From assembly GCA_033030425.1 (NCBI GenBank), contig JAUFSD010000010.1, forward strand, positions 1,674,001 through 1,738,000: a DNA stretch of 64,000 bases. The letters run 5' to 3'. Of this stretch, positions 46,501 through 58,961 are shown piece after piece (position 1 is the first letter of the stretch; every line of letters begins with the position of its first letter). The DNA is from Verpa conica (taxonomy: Eukaryota > Ascomycota > Pezizomycetes > Pezizales > Morchellaceae). The notes beneath the pieces are model-generated. The model was given only the letters and a program-made list of their open reading frames with translations, was not told the origin of the DNA and ran no database searches. Position numbers and translations under genes: made by a program.

Positions 46501-47431
46501 GTCCCCGCTTTTATGGGGAAGGTTAGTAATTGGTATTACTCTAGCCGTACATACGCGTGAATGAATATTCATTGGGAGAACATTTATATTGCCCACTAAT
46601 TGCTTAACACGATTTGATGAGTATATATCTATAATAGTTTGATGATAAACTCATGAGGCAGTGATTTGCCGAGGTAAAAATAGTGCCGGAATCCTTGGCG
46701 TAAGCAACAGCGCTTCTAGAAGGCTTCCATGCGTTAGCGACTACACAACTGGAGTCTGCCCTACGCCCAGCTACCCTACCTTGTACAAAGTTACTGTGAA
46801 TAATACTGTAGAATTATGTTACTAAAATGTATATTATTAACTGTATCAGCGTTGTGGGAGGGAGGGGAGAGCTAAGGGCAAGGTATAAGATAAATGTCTT
46901 GGCGGGACTAGCCCGTCAGATATAACGCCTCCGGGCATGTAAAATAGAACAACAACCTCCCAAGACAAGAAAGAGTGCCCCCACAGCGTATCTTTTAGCC
47001 TAGAAGCTTTCATACCGGTGGTACTCGATATTGTAGCGGTATACTAGGTAGAACTATCTTGATGCTGGTGTTCCAACCGTATAGTGTATAGTTTTGGAAG
47101 TCGCTCTAGTAAATAGCTATAGTAGGATCTATTGGCTGTAATTATTCTTGGTATATATAGAGGTAGTGAGTTTTTGTGAATTATCGATGAGAAACATTTT
47201 CGGGGGTTCTTCGGATACAATCGGTCGCTTTATGAGCTAGGATTGCACGAGGATAAGTGTCCCGGTTATACAATCAATATGAGGTAGAAGATCTATCTGA
47301 TACTGTACGCGAGAAAAAGTTCTATTCACAAAGTAATTTAACTATGGGTAAAGTTCCGGGACTTAGACAGCAAGCTACTAGTAGAGATAATATTATTATT
47401 ATTAGGGTGGAACTATGATACGTTTTATTTC

Positions 47432-47432
<1 letters not shown>

Positions 47433-47467
<35 letters not shown>

Positions 47468-47469
47468 TT
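47433..47469. repeat. CTTT microsatellite
   Basis: About nine uninterrupted copies of the tetranucleotide CTTT. Confidence 0.9.
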
Positions 47470-47702
47470 GGTTCACATGGTCTAAACTTATTATGTATTA
47501 TATACTATTATGTACCCTCATTCACACCCTGTATACAGTGTTTGATGAACCTATTAGTAAAAAAATGCTTCTTTTGGTCGTACTCGAAGTGCTCGCTAAG
47601 ATCGAGTCCATGCGCAAAATGTTGAGGTGGTGAAATTTGGGGAAAATATACATTACTTTATAAGTTTGTTGAATTTATGTCTCTCTGCATATATATCAGG
47701 AG

Positions 47703-48657
47703 TTAATAAAGTGGATTTAGCGTCAAATAATGTGGTTGAGTGAACATACGTGTAGCACTCTTGAACCTGATTACAAATCTTTCAACTTTTAGGGAGTCTG
47801 GCTCAGAAGCTTTTTCATTTGTTGCCCGCATCTTTTTTGTATCAAGTAGTGTGCCTCGCCAGATTGTGCACGTTTGAATAACTATCGACCGTTTAGAGCT
47901 TTTTTTGTTGTAGCCCGCTGCTTCCTTGAACATAAAGCCACTATCAGAGGCTCCTTTAACTCAGCATAAATTATGACAAGTGACTCATCTAGGGAGAATT
48001 TCTTTTGTGAAATATTATACCTTGGACACTGATCCACTCAGGCGATTCCTTAGAATAAGAAACTCGGCGAGCAACAATTCTTTCTGATGTTCCGTTACGC
48101 CATACTTGTAAGTAAACCTGAATCTTCTTAGTCTTTGTCATGAATAGTGGTAGTGATGGTTGTGTATATTCAATTTGAATATGTGCCCTGAATGAAGTGA
48201 ATATAAGTCAATTATGTAATACTAGGGGTGTACCCAAAAGAAGAACAAACATTGATAGAACTACATTCCAGCTATCCGACAGGGCACTTATGAACTCTTG
48301 GATCTCGGTGGTAGTGGTTGGTGTCTCGGAGGGGTCTGGCCGGTCGGTAGTCGAGCTCGAGGTAGGTGAGACTTGGCGGTGTAGTTCCTCTATCTGTGTT
48401 GTTGTTTTTAAAGTGATGGTAACCTTCTCACGCTTAGCAACAGTGTGGGAAAATTCTGCTGCAGTTATTGCATCCTGTGGTAAATCGACGTGAGTTGATA
48501 CGTATAAAGGGGAATAAACTCTTGTGAGCTCGATCGTAGATTGCCTTTTATCGGCTGACTGATTATCTTCATCGGTCGCTGATTGATTATCATCATCAAT
48601 CATTGGTTGGTTATCATAGATTTTATCATCATGATCAATGATGTAATCTACTTCTTT
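47703..48657 (-). pseudogene. Probable 3' exons of the decayed STAND-type gene
   Basis: Protein-like sequence continues below the main pseudogene on the same strand. One block (48576-48280 region) reads DKRQSTIELTRVYSPLYVSTHVDLPQDAITAAEFSHTV and then a Ser/Thr-rich linker. A second reads KIQVYLQVWRNGTSE...RVSYSKESPEWISVQ (about 48140-48030). A third ends at a stop at 47703-47705. A GT-AG intron of about 138 nt from the end of ...KHSEFYF to ATDED-type sequence keeps frame with the upstream exons, so I take these blocks as its tail. Below 48.2 kb two frames overlap and I cannot choose the splice sites. It could instead be a separate gene. Confidence 0.35.
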
Positions 48658-48670
48658 TCCAACTTACCAG

Positions 48671-51527
48671 CTAGTTAGTAAGAAGTAACTCTTGACTTGG
48701 GAGAAAGGCTTTACAAAAATAGAACTCTGAGTGCTTCCAGGTCTCTTTCACACCCCTCCGCGAATTTTCCGACTTGGTTACCACTAGTGCTTTGTAGTGC
48801 TCTGGACCATTCTCTCTGTTCATATCACTGACATGAGATAGCTGGTACTCGGGATTTTGTTGTGACCTGGTAACCGTTAGCCCTTGGTGACATAATTTAG
48901 GGGTGGGTGGGTTGTTTAATAAGCCTTACCAGGATTGCCATAAAACCTGGCATGTATTCAAGCTAAGAACAGCCTTTGAAAAATCCTTTGCACCTAGTAC
49001 TATTAGAAATCTGGATTTATTCTTATAAAGAATTGAGGTAGACTACAGACTTTTCTCGTCTAGAAAAGTAAATTTTATACAGTTGTTAGGGTTGTTGGGG
49101 GACCATTTCTGTGGTAAATCAAAGTTTATAAGCAACTATACGTCTTCTAGGACAGAAGGATTTACGTATGTGTATTTCTCATCAAAGCTTCCACCACTAG
49201 TAGTATCTTTTTGATTGCAATCGGACCACTTCATCGTTACCTCCATGGGATTTTGAGGGTTCTGACTAACATATACCCAGGAAAGGGGTAGAACTGCCAA
49301 TCATTAGTCGCCTGAACATGAATACATACGATATGGACTTACAAAAGCTAATGCATATGGGATCTTTTGCTCTAGCACAATCTGAGACGACCAATCGGCG
49401 GACTGTTTTCCAATATTTATCTGAGACTCCCTCATGCACTCGGAGCTCCCAATATCGAGGCCCATGATTTTGGATATATAGGGGCCGAGTTTGTCTCCTA
49501 GAGTTTGTATCGTTTTTATCATACTCTTGAAGAATACTATCGAATAATATGAGTATTAGTTGGAATGATTAATGGTATATGATCTGTACCTCCGGAAGAT
49601 TTGATTCTCGGTCTCAGTGGGTTCACGGTCTCCAACAGCCTTGAGGTATTTACGTGCAATGGAAGTAAATTTATGGTAATCTATATCTAGCCAGTTAGCA
49701 TTGAATTATATAACATGAAATGGGGAGACTAATGGGGAGACTTGATGTACCAGTTGTGCTTTTGAATGTTATAGGCACTAATGTTATAATAGGTGTCCCT
49801 GTTTTGCCAAATGGAATATCGATCTTTCGGATCGTACTACCCTCAGGCTCCTCGTTGGTCCACTGAAGAAATGAGCCTGAAGAATCGTTAGATACAGTAA
49901 AATACTGGAGATAAGATGAGCATGTTACAAACAGCTACAAGAGAGGTTGATATTCCCGGTCTGATTTGATAGTATGATTGTGGGCTCTGTCTCTTCCGAC
50001 CGAACAACCAAAATCAACATGTAATCGGCATCTTCAGCTAACCGACGTGTCTTTCGACTACCAATTTGGGCCTGAACAAAACTGTGGATATAATTAGAGA
50101 AATCAAACTGCTCGGTAAGACTTCAACAGACCTCCGACACAAAACTTCCTCCTCATCGCTCCCTGCAAATTCGTCATCGATCGTTATCCAGCGCTGGGGG
50201 TCGAATGGATCATCGTAGGTGTTTCCGGTGCCAAATTCCTCCGTTATAGGCCTTCGCTCCCAGATACTGAAGTTTGCCAAGGCTAACGAAGCATTATCTG
50301 GAACTGAGCTTCCTTTGAAGTGATTTGTATGATTGCCGATGACCTATGTCTACTGTCAGATAATTATAATAGTGGGAAACAAAGTCACACTAAGTAAACT
50401 TACAGTTGCCAAATTCTCTAAGAGTGCCAACTCTTCTGGTAAAAGTGACTCTATCATCTCTTGCGTCTCTTTTAACTGAGAATTACCCATCCCAAGAATG
50501 CTGTATAGTATCCAGGAAGATTTTAGGAGATCAACATATGGTTGAGCTGTATGGTCTTTCCCGAGAAGTTCAGATAGTTTTATGGACTAGAGCACCGGTA
50601 ATAGTTAGGGATGCTTGATGAGTCGTATAAGGATAAAGAGGAAGTGCCTTCAATAGCCACCAAGTTCCGATCCTCAGCCATGCTCCCGAAGAAGGCTCCT
50701 CTCTTCCGTCGTCTTTGGACTCTTCAAACCTTTTTATAATCTCTTCGGATGGGGTATTCTCTGGAACCTGTGGTCGACAATGAACGGATCTTTTTGGGGA
50801 TTTGAACCGGGATATTTTTTCATCAATAATCTGGATTATTGATAAAACTTCTGACCTGCAACTCCCTTCTTCATATGTATCTCGTATGGATGAGGTTGAG
50901 AGGGAGCCCTCGGAGTTCTCATCCCCTACCTGATCCTCGACAGCTGGCTCGGTGACTGGGGGTCTATCAGGGGTAGTGGGTAGCAACGATATCATTCTTT
51001 TCAATTCTTGTTTCAACTCTTCTATCTCACCGATGATAACGGAATTCTGAGACCTAATTTGAAATGAGTAGGGTTTTTATGACTTATGATAACAAGACCT
51101 ACGTCTGCATTCTAATCATTGCCATTTCAAGGAACTTCGACTGGAGGTGAATCTTATCTCGGCATTGAGAAAGTTTTGGGTATTTTGTTATCCAGGCGAT
51201 TTTCCAAGAAATAGTTTGGGACCGCCTTCGGAAGTCCTCAAGCAAATAGTTCCAATAATTAAGACTTTCCTTCGTGAACTCAACTGCTTCCTCAAGATCG
51301 GATATTATTTTATTTTGATCCGCTGACTTGGACTGAATTGTTAATTTCCCGTTTGGGCCACACTCCCTTCTGATACCTTCAAGTGTCGATTTCAGGTTTA
51401 CCAACTCTCGCGAAAACGAACCAAATTCCCTTTTTGCTTCTCTAGCAACACCTATAACGCTCTCGTATAAATGCATCGCGAGATTGATGACTGCGATAAC
51501 ATCTGGAATCCCACAACTCAACGCCAT
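48671..51527 (-). pseudogene. Multi-exon gene with STAND-type N-terminal domain, apparently disrupted
   Basis: The ATG at 51527 opens MALSCGIPDVIAVINLAMHLYESVIGVA, resembling the fungal N-terminal domain found in front of STAND proteins. Exons are approximately 51527-51103, 51053-50404, 50343-50132, 50081-49939, 49876-49751, 49686-49590, 49523-49330, 49293-49142, 49108-48930 and 48866-48671, all with consistent phases. Two lesions break the frame. In exon 2, after ITGALVHK, a run of four A (50582-50585 region) shifts the frame by one base before LSELLGKDHTAQPYVDLLKSSWILYSI. In exon 9 an in-frame TAG (49043-49045) lies between KFTFLDEKSL and STSILYKNKSRFL. No nucleotide-binding P-loop is seen, so this is not a full NLR. 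The function is unknown. Its type suggests a signalling or incompatibility role, which is inference. Confidence 0.5.
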
Positions 51528-53010
51528 GGTAAATTTTCCGTTATCTGACGGCACTAAGGCTATCAGAGAGATGAAAGTAAGACCGTAGGTACAGGAAACT
51601 ACCGAAACTTTCTGGATTTTTTGACGGGGTAGCAGATTATCGGGTTATCGAGATCGATGGGAACTAGCAGCTGCAAGAAAGTTTAGCATAGGAACAATAA
51701 ATTGTCTGTTTTTTCCTTTCACATAGAGAGTATGAAGAAGGGCAAGGCTATGAGGAGATGCGAGGCTTAGGTTGGGGTTATCGTAGGTTCTGTGAGGGGG
51801 GGTTGCACAAAGTCAGCGTAGATCGTGTACTCTTAGGGAGATAACGTGCTAGAATCAACAATTGATGACGAGCACCCTCGATTGACAAGTAGGCTTGGCT
51901 CAGAAAACCGTGCGTGGGGATTTCAAATACATGGGAATATCTGGGATGTATAATTAGACTAGTCCTAAAAAACCGCTTTGGGAGACAAGGTCTGATTCTC
52001 TCGAGTAGTATACTGTTAGTAGCGTAAAGCTCATGTAGCTAAGATCTAGGTGCTTTTAACATTGTTGGGTGAAAATGGGCTCTTCTCTCCCGTGCCTTCA
52101 CCTGTAGTCTCAGATTAAGAGGCTCATGCTCATTAGAGTTGGTATGTGTTTGCGATCGATCCAGCGCGGCCCAAAATGTTGTAGTGAATTATTAGGAATA
52201 TTGTGCGTAGCGCACGTGACATGAGTAACTAGGATGCACTTAAGGGGAGAACCACAAGGGCAGGGTTTGCGCCAGAGCTCAGTATTACTCCGCGGGTATT
52301 ATTGATCATGAGAATAGAGTATTGGCTCCGTCTAATTATTTTTGAAGAAAAAATATACTCGGTTTCTGAGACGTATTGTTCATGTAGCTTCCTAAACTAA
52401 CTATACATTTATGTAGCTTTTATATTGAAGAACGTACTCATACTAGTATTTACTCCACAACTACTATGGCCATAAGAAAAAATATTTTCATTCATGAAAG
52501 TCCTAAGATCTAAAGTACAATGTTGGCATAGTGTTTCTAGAGTGTTATTTTCAAGGTGGGGTTGCTGCGGGCCGGAAATATGCTTGGTTGGGCCAATGTA
52601 ACAATAATAAAATTGACAGCTAAGAACATAACCTGGTCAACCAATTGCAATCATCAGTACGCGAATCAGGATCAGCCTTGGGCAGGGTCTTCGCCGCTGG
52701 TGCCAATCTTTGCACAGTAATGAGACCTACTATGCATCCTGTCCTGCAGTACTACAACACCTACCCAATCTCACATGTTATGTCATAATATTTACTCACA
52801 CGGGCCCGATTCATGTTATACGGTACTGGCAAGGCAGAATTGTCAAAGATAACGACCGAACTGTATGTCATTACCCCACAATACATAATGTTTCGTAAGT
52901 CAGGAATACCCGATAAGTGCTGCATCTACTCTATTCAGGTACCTAGTTGAATCAAACTTAGTCCCCGGTATTTCTTCGTCCCCGGAAGACCCCACACCCC
53001 AAAGCTAAGT
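51528..53010. other. Divergent intergenic region
   Basis: No gene is supported in these 1.5 kb. Both flanking promoters should lie here: that of the decayed STAND-type gene to the left and the sugar transporter to the right. Confidence 0.45.
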
Positions 53011-55295
53011 ATGATGGAGATTCTCCACCACCAAACGGATGGGCCGACCCTGGAAGAACAGAGGGCCATTAAAGCCATCGCAAAGCCCTTCCATGGATAT
53101 AACGATGAGACTCTTCGGACCTTGGCCGGTGAATTTCTTAGAAAAGCTGGTTTCGGAGATGATTTACTACAGACATTTGAGAAGGGGGTGTTCTTAGCAC
53201 AAGAGCCTGCACGGTTCCGACGGGATACCGTTAATTTCACAAGGGAGGATATCGAAATCCTGACGTATGAGGAGGAGCATAAATGGAATATTTCACGGAC
53301 TCTGCTATCTCTAGTCATTGTTTGCAGCATGTCTGCAGCTGTCCAAGGTATGGACGAAACTGTAGTAAATGGAGGTCAGTATAATCTTTAAATCTTACAG
53401 CCCCGAAGGCCAGCGCTGAGGATTTACATGCATAGCCCAGGTCTTTTACCGTGAAGTATTCGGCATCGATGGTAAAGGGATTGAAAGTGACCGTCGTCTT
53501 GGGCTTTTGAATGCAGCTCCATACCTAGCATGCGCATTAGTGGGTTGCTGGTAAGTTCGCCTAAAATGGGGAAATGCTTTGCAAAGTCTATATTGACCGC
53601 AAATAGGCTTACTGAGCCTATGAACAAGAAGTTCGGAAGACGGGGTACCATATTCATCGCTTGTGTGATATCAAGTTTATCCTGCCTTTGGCAAAGTCTT
53701 ACAAACAGCTGGTGGCATATGTTTATTGCAAGACTTGTACTTGGCCTCGGGATTGGCCCCAAGAGTGCTACGGTACCCATATATGCAGCAGAATGTAGCC
53801 CAGCAGCTATTAGAGGAGCTCTTACAATGATGTGGCAAATGTGGGTTGCGTTTGGGATAATGGTAGGGTTTTTGGCGGGTGTTGCATTTTATGATGTCAA
53901 ATCGCCAACAGTACGTCCTTCTTGTTATTGAGCTGTTGCTGTAATAGAACTGATAGATCCTGTCAAGATTCCTGGTTTAAACTGGCGTTTGATGATTGCT
54001 AGTCCAATGGTTTTTCCGTTAATTGTTTGTGCCCATGTTTTCTTCTGTCCAGAGTCTCCGAGGTAAGTTCTCTTGTAGCGAGGTTTTTATCCTGAGAAAT
54101 ATTTTCTAAAGGCTCTTTAGATGGTTGATAGATAGAGAACGTTTCCAAAAAGCATTCGAGGCACTCGAGGCACTCCGGGGGTCTAAATTACAGGCGGCGA
54201 GAGATCTTTTACACATCCATGCGTCACTCAAGGCAGAGAAGGAAATTCGCCAGGAGAAGGGAGGATTCCAGCGGCGTAAGGAGCTTTTGACAATACCACG
54301 GAACTGGCGAGCTCTTCGGGCCAGCACTATTGTTATGATTTTGCAACAGCTTGGGGGTGTGAATGTGATAGTTTATGTAGGTTTTCACCCTAGTAATTTA
54401 GTTGTGCATGGGTTAGGGTTGTTACTCTATCAATAGCTAACGCCGACGATATTAACTAGTATTCCTCTCATATCCTCACTGAGAATGGTTTTGGAACAAG
54501 GACAGCACTATTAACATCCATGGGCTTTGGTATCATCAATTTCCTCTTTGCTCTCCCAGCAGTATGGACAATTGACACTGTTGGGAGAAGGAATCTCTTG
54601 CTGATAACATTTCCTATGATGGCAGCTTGCTTGCTGTTTACTGGGTTCTCATTTAATATTCCACCGGGTGATACTAGGGTAGCGCTTGTTTGTACTGGAA
54701 TTGTACGCAAATTCGTCCTTTGCATTCTCCCCCCCCCCCGACATGGAGCCTAATCTGCGTTGAGGTAGTTCCTATTTGCGGCAGCCTATAGTCCCGGAGA
54801 AGGACCTGTCCCATTTGTCTATTCGGCTGAATGCTATCGTTAGTACTCAGGGAACCACTAAATTTTTTTTATAACGTTTTGTTGACTATTGAGTAGCACT
54901 GTATTTACGTGATATCGGCATGTCATGGTCGACATCTGTGACATGGTTTTTCAACTTTGTTGTTGCCATTACACTGCCACTCCTTTTGCGCGACTTCAAA
55001 CCGCAAGGAACTTTTGCATACCATGCGGCGTGGAACATTGTTGGCTTCTTTCTGATTTTCTTGTGAGTAGACGCGATGTTTAGAGTAGGACTGGGGATTT
55101 TATTAATGTTAGAATTAAAGCTATGTCCCTGAAACAAAGGGCGAAACGCTCGAGGGACTGGATAAGGTGTTTAGGCGTCCGGCTACCCGCCACGGCATCA
55201 ACTCGATCTTGAAGCGCTTTATGGGCCGCTATCACAGCCGACCTGCAGCGCAACCTTTAGCTGAATATACTACTGAACATCCAGATATCAAATAG
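53011..55295 (+). CDS. MFS sugar transporter (SP family)
   Basis: Nine exons (53011-53374, 53436-53550, 53607-53910, 53968-54062, 54121-54376, 54460-54702, 54769-54838, 54897-55062, 55121-55295) give 595 residues. A long cytoplasmic N-terminus of about 100 residues precedes 12 helices. Sugar-porter signatures are present: GRRGTIFIACV after helix 2, PESPRWL before the central loop, QQLGGVNVIVYYSS in helix 7, DTVGRRNLLL, and PETKGETLEGLD after helix 12. ECYPLYLRDIGMS marks helix 10. It should be a plasma-membrane proton symporter or facilitator for a hexose, pentose or polyol. The intron ending at 53967 uses an AAG acceptor. The specificity is not readable. It lies 16 kb from the pectin genes, so a shared role is only a suggestion. 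Confidence 0.92.
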
Positions 55296-55770
55296 TGGCG
55301 TAAGGTACTGTGTATAACAGAGGGTTTTCCTATTTAAAATCTCATTTCCTCCTGTGGTCGGGGTTTGGGTAGCCCACCCGTATGTATATAGGGTGTTTTT
55401 GGAGATGTCTAATTTTATGAATGTAGCTGAATGATATGATCGAGATGTTAGGGGTAATGGCACAGGGCCCAATTCGAGTAGACATAAAAACATCGGGTAT
55501 ATTAAAGTTGTCAGTTACTGGTATAAAAATGTTTAGGTATTCCACATCGCTTTTATTAATCCCCCCCCCCCCGGACATGAGAACAAAAGAGAAAGATTGC
55601 GCACGAGACTAGGAAAAAAGAAAACCACAAGTCGCCTACAACCGTGAAAAGAAGAGGTATAATGGGAAACGTGCTAGAACGTCCAAAAAACAATAGCTCT
55701 AAAAGAAATCCAAACCCCACCCAATGTCCTCCATAGTATCCCATCTCATCATTAAACAGTTCCTTCACTC
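55296..55770. other. Convergent spacer with poly-C run
   Basis: This 475 bp spacer separates the convergent stop codons of the transporter and GT69 genes. It carries a run of 12 C at 55561-55572. No gene is seen. Confidence 0.45.
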
Positions 55771-57968
55771 TCACGCCTTGTCTGTCGGTGGCACGGGCAA
55801 TGCTTTCCACCCTCTGCCTCCTTCCTCTTTCATAACCAACAACTTTCGACTCCCACAATAGCCAGTTGGCCCCTCTTCCCTCTTCTGTCCACCCCACGGC
55901 ATCCCCAAAATTTTTGCAAGAAGCCAGTGTGGTCCCCTGAAAAGTCTCTCGATTCGCTTAACTGTTGGAATCCATTTGAAGGTGCTTTCGTCATATGCCA
56001 CACGGATAAACGGGTTGACAAAGGTGCTATCTGGAGCGGCGATATCTGCGTGGATGAGACAGCATTCCGAAGCATCCCAGTAGGGGGCCTTTTCAGATCG
56101 GAAGAGTACGGGGCGGTGTGGGGTGACCTGTGTTGGTTTTTCTTTCTTTTTATCGCCAGCACCACTGTCATCATCGTCATCATCGTCATCATCGTCATCG
56201 TCCTGGTCATTATCATCGTCGTCGTCATCCCGGTTCGCTTTGACATGCCTTGATGAATCGGGGTCGAGAAAGACGCTCGCATCAAACGCTACGATACCCC
56301 CCCAGCAACTCTTTACGGGGACGGCATCACTGCCGGCCTCAACAAAGGGTCTACTCCTTCCAGGAGCAAAGTACGGATAGAAAGGAACCCCCGCGCTCCA
56401 CCCGTCAATGTCTCTTGTGGCAAAGGTGTCATAGAACTTGAAAGGATTAATGAAATCTAGCCCACAAGCGGCTGTAAACTTGCCATTATTCGTCGAAAAC
56501 AGCAGGTGTAGCGCCTGTACGGGATCAAACACAACATCATTCAAGAAGAGCACTTTTTTGTACTCTCCCGGGTTCTTTACCCACTGCTGTGGCATCGCTG
56601 GTGCATCCTTCTTATCCAGACCCACGGGGTCAATCTCCCAATCCTCTTCCTTGTCTCTCTTGTCCGCTTTGGGTCTCTCTTGCCCCCACCTCTTCATGGA
56701 AGGAATATATTTAACCAATGGGAGCATTGCACGGTTGCGAATCTCGGCGAGATAGGTGATGCGCTTGATGTAGGTTTCGCCAGTGGGGAGCTTGACGCGG
56801 GGGACAGACTTAAGGGAGAGGGATGTCGAGACGATAGAGCGACCAGCGGCGGGCATGCGTGTAGCGATTATAGTATCGAGGTCTTTCAAGGCGGCTTTTG
56901 TAACGTCGCCGGAGTCGTTCTCGAATATGCCTAGGGTTTTATTAGGATGAGGACATAAGGGTAAATGAGTTGAGGTAAGGCGGTAGAGATCAATGGTATG
57001 AGTAACCGGTATGGGGTTAGGGATACAGATCAACGGCATGAGTAACGGGTATGAGGAATACAGGAATCAATGGTATAGGTATAAGGATAAAGGAGTGTAG
57101 GTCAACGGCATGAGTAATAGGTATGAGGAGTATAGGAACCAAATAATAGAGATCAAGGGCACGAGTAACTGTATGAGGGGTATAAGGATAAAAGAAAACA
57201 GATCAATGGTATGAGAATGTAAAAATCAATGGATGCGAAATGTAAGAGTATTGTATGGGGGGTAATTTCAGAAAACTCACTGAGGAAAACATTCTTCTCC
57301 CCTATTAGATCCATCAGTTCCATGACTGCATCCCCCCAGGCACCCGCAATCAACTCGGCATTAATGATGTTTGCAGCGACAAACACCTTTACACCATCCG
57401 GATTCCCCCTCCCGGATACGGTCGCCTTCTTTTTTGGAGCATCCTTTCTCCAAAAGTCGGGCTGATTCTTCCCTCCTCCTTTCCGCACGGCCTTGATGAC
57501 GGTATTGTAGTTTTCTGGATACTGGTCGTGCGTGTAGGAGGGGTTAAAGATGAAGGTAAAGACAACCAGAGCTAGTGCTGCCACGAAAATGACGATCCCA
57601 ATCTGGCAAAAGCGGTGTCTGAGACTAGCAGAGTGCCTGAGGAACAGCCGCAGTTGACTCGGACATGAGGCGAAACAGGAGCGGAGGAAAGGTGAAGATG
57701 ATGAGAGAGATCTCTTGTGGGATCTCCGGGCACTCCTTAAGAGGCCATGTGTAGGTGAAGATTCGATATCATCGAGTTCATCGAGCTCGTAGGCATCACT
57801 GCCGTCGTCGTCATCATCATCTTCAGGGCCAGGGTTGAGCAGGGGGGTAGAGTTTGCTGCAGGAGCCGACAGAGAGCGGGGACGCTTCGAGAGCTCATGG
57901 GATTCTTGTTGGTCCTCCACCGAAGTCGAGGAAGAGGACAGCGAGGTGGGGTTCAGGGGGGACGGCAT
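55771..57968 (-). CDS. GT69 alpha-1,3-mannosyltransferase-like protein (Cap59/CMT1 type)
   Basis: Two exons (57968-57281 and 56930-55771) give 615 residues. The type II membrane layout is clear: a Ser-rich cytoplasmic head with an acidic run (EDDDDDDGSD), one signal-anchor helix (QIGIVIFVAALALVVFTFIF, about 137-156), a stem, then the lumenal domain. GT69 landmarks are KVFVAANIINAE, SIFENDSGD across the splice, YLAEIRNRAMLPL, KKVLFLNDVVFDP and KFTAACGLDF. The family adds mannose to capsule or cell-wall glycans in the Golgi. The single intron is unusual: 350 nt and filled with a degenerate minisatellite. A long Asp-rich tract coded by GAT/GAC repeats (56160-56235) interrupts the catalytic domain. 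The start at 57968 was chosen because the longer frame upstream begins at TTG. Confidence 0.88.
56985..57230. repeat. Degenerate minisatellite inside the GT69 intron
   Basis: About six units of 37-50 bp built on AGATCAAyGGyATGAGTAA followed by GGTATGAGG and ATACAGG-like sequence. The units are diverged and vary in length. All lie within the intron at 56931-57280. Confidence 0.65.
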
Positions 57969-58961
57969 GATTGCGGGGGAGTCCAAGACAGGCGTCAAGG
58001 GACATTAGAGTCCTTTTCTATGGGGTATTGTGGTGGGGGTGAGGTGAGGCTGAGTATAGGGTTAGGGTTTCTGTGGTGAAGGAGTGGGCAGACTACCCGT
58101 ATTGACCCGATAAATTGGCTATGCGAGCGCCACCGCCACTTCCTATCAAATGTAATGGGCTAGCTTTGATGGGTTTAGAGGAAGCTCAGAAACACTATTA
58201 AGCATCAGCTACGGCAACTTGGCTACTCAGACTCAAATATACTGAGAGTGTGACCCTGTTCGCCATTACCCCGTGAATGACTGTAATCAAGTTATGAGGT
58301 CAATTTAAGCCTGTGAATCTTGATTCTGTCAAGAAAACCTCATTAATAGCAATGTTTATTTACGATAATAGTGCTTATTGACCAGGGACTTCATTGTATC
58401 CCATAGCCTGCTGGAAAATGCTGCCCCCTCAAAGTGGCGGTGCGATTGCTTATTCAATGGCAAATGGCCAATAATAAAGTGTTCTTAAATAAAGTCTTTG
58501 TGATTTTTAGCCAGTCAGGGCCTACTATTTGCTAGTGATGACACTTTTGACCAATAGAAAAACCAGGACTTCTCTTTGGCCCCCACGAAATGGTCAGCTC
58601 CACCGGGCTATGGGATACCTAAAACATTAATCGATCTGCCCAGAGCCTCACTTGCACGGGGAATACTTAAAATACTGATTGATGCCTTCGCATAGAGAGA
58701 CTGGTGGGTTGGTCATGATGTTCATTCATGGCGTCTATTTAACAGTAGGGTACGACCGTAGGGGTCAATCAAAGACTTTCATCACATTTCGATATGGAAA
58801 ATACATCTGCAGGTCTTTTTATAGGGACCTGGACAGTATCCCCGAGGAACAAAAGGCGCCCATTTCCCAACACTAGCTATCCGGAAAAGTAAATCGCACA
58901 CACAACCACGGAAAGCCCATAGCTTCTTACAATCCCTATACTAGACCTTCCTGGAAACAAG
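57969..58961. promoter_or_regulatory. Divergent intergenic region, GT69 / NLR-like gene
   Basis: About 1 kb between two divergent start codons, so both promoters should be here. A 65-codon plus-strand frame at 58679-58876 has no recognisable content. No clear element is identified. Confidence 0.4.

Larger units (their letters stand above)
42184..47702. other. Gene desert, 5.5 kb
   Basis: I see no supportable gene. Contents are the GTA repeat, a 14-bp inverted repeat at 43489-43564, a CTTT repeat at 47433-47469, and a TACTCCGTAGGAGTA palindrome near 45617-45631. From about 44 to 47.5 kb the sequence is strongly AT-rich, with closely spaced stops in all frames. Confidence 0.45.

Noticed and set aside
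56985..57230. CRISPR-like spaced repeats
   Set aside because: Units are degenerate, of unequal length and inside a eukaryotic intron. There are no conserved direct repeats with unique spacers and no cas genes.
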